The translations under genes and the position numbers were made by a program. Of a stretch of 64,000 nucleotides of DNA, positions 57,879 to 64,000 are shown one piece after another; within the stretch, counting starts at the first letter, position 1, and each line of letters begins with the position of its first letter. Below the pieces are notes generated by a model that was not told the DNA's origin, made no database searches, and worked only from the letters and a program-made list of their open reading frames with translations. The DNA comes from Novosphingobium sp. EMRT-2 (lineage in GTDB: Bacteria > Pseudomonadota > Alphaproteobacteria > Sphingomonadales > Sphingomonadaceae), in contig NZ_CP039695.1 of assembly GCF_005145025.1 (NCBI RefSeq), positions 3,519,501 to 3,583,500 of the forward strand. Reading direction: 5' to 3'.

Positions 57879-59717
57879 ATGCCCACGATCCGCCGCCTTC
57901 CCGATACTCTGGTCAACCGCATCGCCGCTGGCGAAGTGGTGGAACGGCCGGCCAGCGCGCTCAAGGAACTGGTCGAAAACGCCATCGATGCGGGCGCCAC
58001 GCAAGTCCATGTCCGGCTGGGCGAGGGCGGGCTTTCGCTGATCGAGGTGACGGACGATGGCTGCGGGATGCGCGCGGACGAGATTGCGCTGGCGCTGGAG
58101 CGCCACGCCACGTCCAAGCTGCCCGACGAATCGATCGAACTGGTCGAAACGCTGGGCTTCCGGGGAGAGGCGCTGCCTTCCATCGCCAGCGTCGCGCGCG
58201 TCACCATCGAGAGCCGCGCGCGAGAGACCGGCGAGGCGTGGAAACGCGTGGTCGATCATGGGGCGCTGGTGTCCGATGGCCCTGCCGCGCTGCCGCCCGG
58301 AACGCGCGTGCGGGTGGAAGACCTGTTCGGCAAGATTCCGGCGCGGCGCAAGTTCCTGCGCTCGGCACGGGCGGAATGGGCGGCTTCGCTCGATGTCGTG
58401 CGCCGGCTGGCCATGGCACGCCCGGAAGTGGGCTTCACGCTGGAGCACGACGGTCGCCGCGCGCTGCAGGTGCAGCCGGGCGATTCGCTCGAAGCGCGCG
58501 TCGCGCAGCTCGTCGCGCGCGAGCTGGCTGGCAACGCGGTGACGGTCGATCTGGTGCGCGGTGATTTCCACCTGACCGGCGTGGCCGGCCTGCCGACGTA
58601 CAACCGCGGCGTGGCCGACCACCAGTACCTGTTCGTCAACGGCCGCCCGGTGAAGGACCGGCTGCTGATTGGCGCGGTGCGCGGCGCCTATGCCGACATG
58701 CTGGCGCGCGACCGGCACGCGGTGCTGGCGCTGTTTCTCGCCGTGCCGCCGACCGAGGTGGACGTGAACGTTCACCCGGCAAAGACCGAGGTGCGTTTTC
58801 GCGATCCCGCGCTGGTGCGGGGGATGGTCGTGACCGGCCTGCGCACAGCGCTGGCAAGCGGGGACCAGCGCTCCGCGCAGGCCCCTTCCGAAACCGCGAT
58901 GCGTGCCTGGCAGGCTGAACCGATTGCCGCGCTCCCGGGGGCGCCACCAGGGCCGGGGCCGCTGTTTCCCGCACCGGCCGAACGGCAAGGCAGCATCTTC
59001 GCCTCCCCGGCATGGCGGCCGGAACCGCGGGTCAGCGATGCAGGGCAGGCGTGGCGCGGGTACGAGGCCGCGGTGATGGCCCCGCCTGTGGCCCGCGCCG
59101 AAGCTGCCGAGGATGCCGTGCCGGAGCCGGTAGAGCACCCGCTGGGTGTGGCCCGCGGGCAGGTGGCCAACACCTATATCGTGGCGGAGGCGGCCGACGG
59201 CCTCGTGATCGTGGACCAGCACGCCGCGCACGAGCGGCTGGTGCTGGAGCGCCTGCGCGCGGCCGGAGCGGGAGAGGGGAGTGCTCCTAGTCAGGCGCTG
59301 CTGATCCCGGAAGTGGTGGAGCTTGAGGAAACCGATTGCGACCGGCTGGAGGAAGCCGCGCCGAAGCTCGCCGAATATGGCCTCGCGCTCGAACGCTTCG
59401 GTCCAGGTGCCGTGCTGGTCCGCGCGGTGCCGGCGGCGCTCGCCAAGGGCAATCCCGAAGCGCTGGTGCGCGACGTGGCCGACGATCTGGCCCAGAACGG
59501 AGATGCGCTGCTGCTGGGCGAACGGCTCGACCTCGTGCTGGCGACGATGGCCTGCCATGGCTCGGTCCGCGCTGGGCGTGCCCTTTCCGTCGCCGAAATG
59601 AACGCATTGTTACGCGAAATGGAAGTGACGCCGCGCTCCGGCCAGTGCAATCATGGGCGGCCGACGTGGGTGAAGCTTGCCCATGGCGATATCGAGAAAC
59701 TGTTCGGGAGAAAGTGA
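57879..59717 (+). CDS. mutL: DNA mismatch repair protein MutL
   Basis: 612 residues. GHKL ATPase motifs ELVENAIDAGAT (30-41), DDGCGM (59-64) and LGFRGEALPSI are intact, followed by the transducer domain. The C-terminal domain starts after a Pro/Ala-rich linker at ~345-430. The tail GQCNHGRPTW is the conserved CPHGRP-like endonuclease-region motif, here CNHGRPT. An endonuclease DQHAAHERL-like sequence is present upstream, as in MutL proteins generally. The ATG at 57879 gives the canonical MPTIRRLPDTLVNRIAAGEV start. Divergent from mreB. Confidence 0.96.
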   Translation: MPTIRRLPDTLVNRIAAGEVVERPASALKELVENAIDAGATQVHVRLGEGGLSLIEVTDDGCGMRADEIALALERHATSKLPDESIELVETLGFRGEALPSIASVARVTIESRARETGEAWKRVVDHGALVSDGPAALPPGTRVRVEDLFGKIPARRKFLRSARAEWAASLDVVRRLAMARPEVGFTLEHDGRRALQVQPGDSLEARVAQLVARELAGNAVTVDLVRGDFHLTGVAGLPTYNRGVADHQYLFVNGRPVKDRLLIGAVRGAYADMLARDRHAVLALFLAVPPTEVDVNVHPAKTEVRFRDPALVRGMVVTGLRTALASGDQRSAQAPSETAMRAWQAEPIAALPGAPPGPGPLFPAPAERQGSIFASPAWRPEPRVSDAGQAWRGYEAAVMAPPVARAEAAEDAVPEPVEHPLGVARGQVANTYIVAEAADGLVIVDQHAAHERLVLERLRAAGAGEGSAPSQALLIPEVVELEETDCDRLEEAAPKLAEYGLALERFGPGAVLVRAVPAALAKGNPEALVRDVADDLAQNGDALLLGERLDLVLATMACHGSVRAGRALSVAEMNALLREMEVTPRSGQCNHGRPTWVKLAHGDIEKLFGRK

Positions 59718-60229
59718 TGCGCGGGATCGTTGCCGGAGCGGCAGTGCTCGTTCTGCTGGCTGCCTGCTCCAGCCAGACGCCGGCGGAAAAGGCGGCCGAG
59801 GATGCGCGGGCCGTTGCCCAGGTGGAAGCCGCTCAGCGCAACGGGCAGCCGCCGGTCAAGCCGATCGATCCGCAGCCGATCATGTTCTTCGACATCCGCG
59901 ACGGCAAGCTGACCGGCACCGGTTGCAACTTCGTGGCCGATGGCGGCGGCATGGGCGCGATCCTGTTGGCGCAGGGCGAACGCGGGGTGATGAAGCTCGA
60001 CGGCAAGCTCGTGATCTTCGCGTCCGATAAGGGCAGCACGCAATTGCCGCAGGGCGCCTGGTCGCGCTATTCGAGCAAGGAATATGCGCTCACGCTGACC
60101 CGCATCGACGATGGCAAGGCGGTGAAGAACGGCCTCGTCGATCTGTTCAGCGGGCAAGTGGTGGTGACCGATCCGTTCGACCGCGTGGTTTACAAGGCGC
60201 GGGGCAACGTGCAGTGCAAGCCGATGTAA
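59717..60229 (+). CDS. hypothetical lipoprotein
   Basis: 170 residues with a lipoprotein signal (LVLLAAC, Cys near residue 15). The mature part has an Ala/Glu-rich linker, then a ~110-residue domain with KLTGTGCNFVADGGGMGAILLA and a final Cys four residues from the end, possibly a disulfide pair. I do not recognise the family. The start shares the A of the mutL TGA (TGATG), so it is translationally coupled to mutL. Confidence 0.75.
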   Translation: MRGIVAGAAVLVLLAACSSQTPAEKAAEDARAVAQVEAAQRNGQPPVKPIDPQPIMFFDIRDGKLTGTGCNFVADGGGMGAILLAQGERGVMKLDGKLVIFASDKGSTQLPQGAWSRYSSKEYALTLTRIDDGKAVKNGLVDLFSGQVVVTDPFDRVVYKARGNVQCKPM

Positions 60230-60254
60230 CAACATCGGCCGCTCCGGTGGGCGC

Positions 60255-60719
60255 TTAGTCGGTCGATGCGGTTTCCGGATCGCGCACGCGGATCAACCCG
60301 ATCGACGTGAAGCTCATCACCAGATCGTCGTTCTGGTTGAACACGCGCAGGGTGGATCGGAAGCTGCCCATTTCCGGGCGCGAGCGGCTGCGCTTCTTAT
60401 CGAGCAACTGGGTTTCGCAGCGCAGCGTGTCGCCGGGATAGACCGGCTTGTGCCAGCGCAGCTCGTCCACGCCGGGCGACCCCAGCCCCGCCTGCTGGCG
60501 CGCCTTCAGGTTTTCCACCACCATCGCCATCACCATGGCGCAAGTGTGCCAGCCACTGGCCGAGAGGCGGCCGAAATGGGTCTGCGCCGCCGCCTCGTCT
60601 TCGAGATGGAACGGCTGCGGATCATAGCGCGAGGCGAAGCCGATCACTTCCTCGCGCGTGACCTGGTAGTGGCCGAAACGGTCGACGGTGCCAGGCTCGA
60701 GGTCTTCGAAGTATTGCAT
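60255..60719 (-). CDS. MaoC-like (R)-specific enoyl-CoA hydratase family protein
   Basis: 154-residue single hot-dog domain. The catalytic motif region FASRYDPQPFHLEDEAAA (Asp35 and His40) and GWHTCAMVMAM match MaoC dehydratases. Members hydrate enoyl-CoA or act as nodulation-related dehydratases; the exact substrate is open. The ATG at 60719 was chosen, with a GTG at 60725 as an alternative. Convergent with the lipoprotein gene. Confidence 0.88.
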   Translation of the reverse strand: MQYFEDLEPGTVDRFGHYQVTREEVIGFASRYDPQPFHLEDEAAAQTHFGRLSASGWHTCAMVMAMVVENLKARQQAGLGSPGVDELRWHKPVYPGDTLRCETQLLDKKRSRSRPEMGSFRSTLRVFNQNDDLVMSFTSIGLIRVRDPETASTD

Positions 60720-60779
60720 GGGCACGCTTTCGCCCGCACCGGCAGTCCTGTCAATCGATCGGTTAACCGGCGCGCAGCC

Positions 60780-61880
60780 TCACACGTTGAACTTGAAGTG
60801 CATCACGTCGCCGTCGTGCACCACGTATTCCTTGCCTTCCTGGCGCAGCTTGCCGGCTTCCTTGGCGCCGTTCTCGCCGCCCAGCGCGACATAGTCGGCA
60901 TAGGCGATGGTTTCGGCGCGGATGAAGCCGCGCTGCATGTCGGAGTGGATCTCGCCCGCCGCGTCGGGGGCCTTGGCGCCCTGATGGACGGTCCAGGCGC
61001 GCGCTTCCTTGGGGCCTACGGTGAAGAAGGTGATGAGGTGCAGCAGATCGTAGCCGGCGCGGATCACACGGGCGAGGCCGGTTTCGTGCAGGCCCATTTC
61101 CTCCAGGAACACCAGCCGTTCGTCCTGCTCCATGCCGACCAGTTCGGCCTCGATCGCGGCGGAGACGATCACCGCGTTCGCGCCTTCGGCCTTCGCCTTC
61201 TCGAACACGCGGGCCGAGAAAGCATTGCCTTCGGCCGCCGCGCTTTCCTCGACGTTGCACACGTAGAGCACCGGCTTGGCGGTCAGCAACTGCGCCTGCC
61301 GGAACACGCGGGCTTCTTCCTCGTCCTTCGGCTTGGTCAGGCGCGCGGGCTTGCCTTCGCTCAGCAGGTCGAGCGCCTGGCCCAGCACCGAGGCCACGAG
61401 CTTCGCTTCCTTGTCGCCCTGCGCCGCTTTCTTCTGCGCGGCGGGAACGCGCTTTTCCAGGCTTTCGAGGTCCGACAGCATCAGTTCGGTCTCGACGGTA
61501 TCGGCGTCCGAGATCGGATCGACCTTGTTGTCGACATGCTGGATGTCGTCGTTCTCGAAGCAGCGCAGCACGTGGACGATGGCGTCCACCTCGCGGATGT
61601 TGCCCAGGAACTGGTTGCCCAGTCCTTCGCCCTTGGACGCGCCGCGCACCAGCCCGGCGATGTCCACGAAGCCCAGTTGTGTGGGAATGATCTTCTGGCT
61701 TCCGGCGATCTTGGCCAGTTCATCCAGCCGGGGATCGGGCACGCCCACGTTGCCCACGTTCGGCTCGATCGTGCAGAACGGATAGTTCGCCGCCTGCGCC
61801 GCCTGCGTCTCGGTCAGCGCGTTGAACAGCGTCGACTTGCCGACGTTTGGCAGACCGACGATCCCGCAACGAAAACCCAT
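60780..61880 (-). CDS. ychF: redox-regulated ATPase YchF (OLA1)
   Basis: 366-residue Obg-family P-loop ATPase that binds the ribosome. G1 GLPNVGKS (9-16), switch PTQLGFVDIAGLVRGASKGEGLGN, and a C-terminal TGS domain ending in DVMHFKFNV. The ATG at 61880 has GGAG upstream and was preferred to the frame start at 61949. Divergent from the TPR lipoprotein gene. Confidence 0.97.
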   Translation of the reverse strand: MGFRCGIVGLPNVGKSTLFNALTETQAAQAANYPFCTIEPNVGNVGVPDPRLDELAKIAGSQKIIPTQLGFVDIAGLVRGASKGEGLGNQFLGNIREVDAIVHVLRCFENDDIQHVDNKVDPISDADTVETELMLSDLESLEKRVPAAQKKAAQGDKEAKLVASVLGQALDLLSEGKPARLTKPKDEEEARVFRQAQLLTAKPVLYVCNVEESAAAEGNAFSARVFEKAKAEGANAVIVSAAIEAELVGMEQDERLVFLEEMGLHETGLARVIRAGYDLLHLITFFTVGPKEARAWTVHQGAKAPDAAGEIHSDMQRGFIRAETIAYADYVALGGENGAKEAGKLRQEGKEYVVHDGDVMHFKFNV

Positions 61881-62013
61881 TTGATGCTCCACAAGTGATC
61901 TGGATGCGGCCCGCGCGGCTCTTGCGCCCAAGCCTTTCGCGCGGCCCATAGCGGGGGCGGGACGGTTTGGCCAGTTTCACCAAAATTTCAGGCGTTCGTG
62001 TCATCACGCGGGC

Positions 62014-63522
62014 ATGAAGAAAGCGCTGATACTGCCCGCCCTGCTTGTCCTTGCCGCCTGCGGTTCGGAAACGCCGCAACAGCATCTGGACCGCGCGCAA
62101 GCCGCCTTCAAGGCGGAGGACTATCGCACGGCCCGCAAGGAACTGGGCGAGGCGGTTTCGGCCGCGCCCGAGGATGCCCGGATTCTCGATCTGCTGGCGC
62201 GGGTGCAATTGCGCCTGGGCGACGGCGAAGGCGCGCAGGCCACGCTGGCGCGCCTCGAAGCGGCGGGTGCCAAGGGGCCTGAGATCGCGCGGATGAAGGC
62301 GGACGCTGCCTTGCTGCGCGGGCAGACCAACGAAGCGCTTTCACTGCTGGCCAACGACGGTCATCCCGAGGCGTGGCGCATTCGGGCTTCGGCTCTGCTC
62401 GCGAACAGGGACGAGGCCGGCGCGCTCGAAGCCTACCGCAAGGGCCTTGCCGCCGGCGGGGATGCACGGCTGGTGCGCGATTATGCCCGGTTCCTGCTGG
62501 ATTCGCAGGATATCGCGGGGGCCGAAGCGCAACTGGCTGATCTGCGCCGTCGTAGCCCCGATGCGCTCGATACGCTGATGCTGGCGGGCGATATCGATGC
62601 GCAGGCGAACCGTTGGGGCGGCGCTCTGGCCGCGTACAAGCGGGCGCAGTCGCTTTATCCCACGCGGCCCGAGCCTTTGCTCGCGCAGGCGGATGCGGCC
62701 GATCAGCAGGGCAAGCTGGACGAGGCCGAAGCATTGGTTGCGCGCGCCAACGATGTCGCGCCCGAAAGTGGCGACGTGCTGCGGATGCGCATTCAGATCG
62801 CGGCCGAAAGGGGCGATTGGGAAAAAGTGCGCAGCACGCTCGCCCCGCGCGAAAGCAGCCTGGAGCCGCGCTCGCCGGAAGGGCTGGCCTATGCCGAAGC
62901 GCTGCTTCGCCTCGGGCGGGCCGAGCAGGCGCGTGCGATCTACGCCAAGGCCCTGCTGCTTTCCCCGCAAAATCCGTTCGCACGACTGATGCTGGCGGAA
63001 GCCCAACTGGCGACCGGTGATGCGGCGACGGCCTATGCCACGGTCAAGCCGCTGGCGGACAGCGCCATGGCCGGGCCGCGCGAACTGGAGCTTGCGGAAA
63101 AGGCGGCGCGGGCGGCCGGCAATCCGGCGGCCGATACGCTCAAGGCGCGCCTGCAATCCGGGGACCTGCGCCGCACGCAGCAACTGGCTGCCACCGGGCA
63201 AGCGGCGATGGCGCGGGGAGACTGGGATGCGGCGATTGCCGCCTACCAGCAAGTTTCCGGCTACCAAGCCGATGCGGAGGTGTTGAAGCGGCTGGCGTTC
63301 GCGGCCTCGCAGGCCGGGCGCAACGCGGACGCGATCGGGTTCGCGGACAAGGCGCTGGCCTTGCAACCCTCCAACGCGGACATGATCCACTTGGCGGGGC
63401 TGGTGCGGTTCAGGGCCGGGACGGACCGCGACAAGGCGGTGACCTATCTCGAACAGGCGCTACGGGCCGATCCGGCCAATCGCCTGTTCCGGAACGATCT
63501 GGCCCGCGCGAAGGCAGGCTGA
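62014..63522 (+). CDS. TPR-repeat lipoprotein
   Basis: 502 residues with a lipoprotein signal (LLVLAACGS; Cys near residue 16). Almost the whole mature protein is tetratricopeptide helices, with many Ala-rich repeats such as ALEAYRKGLAAGG and AIAAYQQVSGYQ. Such proteins act as scaffolds in export or envelope assembly. It resembles in kind, but is shorter than, the PEP-CTERM system TPR protein PrsT as I recall it. The adjacent gene encodes a PEP-CTERM protein, so a link is possible but unproven. Confidence 0.85.
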   Translation: MKKALILPALLVLAACGSETPQQHLDRAQAAFKAEDYRTARKELGEAVSAAPEDARILDLLARVQLRLGDGEGAQATLARLEAAGAKGPEIARMKADAALLRGQTNEALSLLANDGHPEAWRIRASALLANRDEAGALEAYRKGLAAGGDARLVRDYARFLLDSQDIAGAEAQLADLRRRSPDALDTLMLAGDIDAQANRWGGALAAYKRAQSLYPTRPEPLLAQADAADQQGKLDEAEALVARANDVAPESGDVLRMRIQIAAERGDWEKVRSTLAPRESSLEPRSPEGLAYAEALLRLGRAEQARAIYAKALLLSPQNPFARLMLAEAQLATGDAATAYATVKPLADSAMAGPRELELAEKAARAAGNPAADTLKARLQSGDLRRTQQLAATGQAAMARGDWDAAIAAYQQVSGYQADAEVLKRLAFAASQAGRNADAIGFADKALALQPSNADMIHLAGLVRFRAGTDRDKAVTYLEQALRADPANRLFRNDLARAKAG

Positions 63523-63552
63523 CCGGAACAGGCCTGGCAATCGGTTATTCGA

Positions 63553-63945
63553 TCAGGCCTTGCGGCGCTGGCGGCGCGCGAAGCCCAGGCCGATCAGGCC
63601 CATCGCCATCATGCCCAGCATGCCGGGTTCGGGAACCGCCGTGCCGCCGGACGAGGTGCTGCCACCGCCCGAGGACGTGCTGCCGCCAGTGGAGGTCGAA
63701 GACGTCGAGGTGCTGCCGCCCGACGAGGTCGAGGACGTCGAGGTGCTGCCGCCGGACGACGTGCTGCCGCCGCTGGTGGACGACGTCGACGAGGACGACG
63801 ACGACCCGCCGCACGACTTGGAACCGCCGCTGTGGCCGCAATTGCAATAGTGCGTGTGACCGAACAGGCCGAACGTCGCGTGCGCCGGTGTGGCGAACGT
63901 AGCAGAGGTCGCCAGCGCGGCGAGAAGGACGGTGGAACGCTTCAT
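63553..63945 (-). CDS. short PEP-CTERM domain protein, Ser/Gly/Thr-rich
   Basis: 130 residues. The signal peptide ends in Ala-His-Ala (~24). A short Cys/His-containing segment (CNCGHSGGSKSC) is followed by ~65 residues of Ser/Gly/Thr-rich low complexity. The C-terminal PEP-CTERM sorting signal is clear: VPEPG, a hydrophobic helix (MLGMMAMGLIGLGFA) and a basic RRQRRKA tail. It is a candidate exosortase substrate, probably glycosylated on Ser/Thr and surface-exposed. Start ATG with AAAGGGGGCC upstream. Convergent with the TPR gene; no exosortase is in the window. Confidence 0.88.
   Translation of the reverse strand: MKRSTVLLAALATSATFATPAHATFGLFGHTHYCNCGHSGGSKSCGGSSSSSSTSSTSGGSTSSGGSTSTSSTSSGGSTSTSSTSTGGSTSSGGGSTSSGGTAVPEPGMLGMMAMGLIGLGFARRQRRKA
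63692..63757. repeat. 33-bp tandem repeat in the PEP-CTERM gene
   Basis: Two adjacent 33-bp units differ at two positions. They encode Gly-Ser-Thr-rich repeats of the low-complexity domain. A shorter, degenerate half unit continues to the right. Repeat number could vary between strains. Confidence 0.7.
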
Positions 63946-64000
63946 GGTTTGGCCCCCTTTGAAAGCGGTACGAATGGTTCACGCCATTCTTCGCAATTGC

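Noticed and set aside
63560..63850. Acidic Val/Pro/Asp-rich ORF opposite the PEP-CTERM gene
   Set aside because: It is the antisense reading of the low-complexity Ser/Gly repeats; the minus strand has a signal peptide and a PEP-CTERM tail.

Overview
The window looks like a chromosomal segment of an alphaproteobacterium of the order Sphingomonadales, most likely a Novosphingobium or close relative. The evidence is the high GC content, TonB-dependent sugar uptake next to a GH65 phosphorylase, a PEP-CTERM protein, a COQ4-type ubiquinone protein, and the mreB-mreC-mreD-mrdA-rodA order. No plasmid, prophage, transposase or CRISPR array is visible. Most genes are core housekeeping genes, with several accessory catabolic and transport islands between them.

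Layout. 0-18.5 kb holds branched-chain amino acid synthesis on the minus strand (ilvB-ilvN-ilvC, then leuA further on), with a probable leader peptide before leuA and an attenuator-like leader before ilvB. It also holds miaA and serB, which start head to head and overlap, coq4 with a GNAT gene, purL, and a plus-strand operon xseB-ispA-coaD-ppiase-queA. 18.5-24.5 kb holds a MarR-controlled, AaeB/FUSC-type tripartite efflux operon. 24.5-32.5 kb is an aromatic or aryl-amide catabolic island: a divergent TetR gene with a pair of operators, an extradiol dioxygenase, a fumarylacetoacetate-hydrolase-fold enzyme, an FAD monooxygenase and a class III transaminase, facing an amidohydrolase and amino acid permease. 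32.7-35.5 kb holds an Hsp70-like ATPase coupled to a GreA/GreB-like protein, and an AEC carrier. 35.5-43.8 kb is an alpha-glucobiose utilisation cluster: a GH65 phosphorylase, beta-phosphoglucomutase, an MFS carrier, a LacI regulator and a TonB receptor, with matching palindromic operators in both control regions. 43.9-47.3 kb holds an SdsA-like alkylsulfatase and a DUF1254 protein.

47.4-64 kb holds three Tad-type minor pilin genes, an AT-rich and probably acquired methyltransferase gene next to tRNA-Lys(CUU), and the rod-shape operon mreBCD-mrdA-rodA. It ends with mutL, a lipoprotein gene, a MaoC-like hydratase gene, ychF, a TPR lipoprotein gene and a PEP-CTERM surface protein gene.

How the parts work together. 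The clearest regulatory logic is in the noncoding DNA: a leucine-rich mini-ORF before leuA, competing hairpins before ilvB, paired inverted repeats between the TetR gene and its likely target operon, and a shared 14-bp palindrome in the sugar cluster. The aromatic island is the best candidate for an undescribed pathway. Its enzymes fit hydroxylation, meta ring cleavage and C-C hydrolysis, with an amide hydrolase, permease and transaminase to deal with a nitrogen-containing side chain. Its substrate cannot be read from the sequence.
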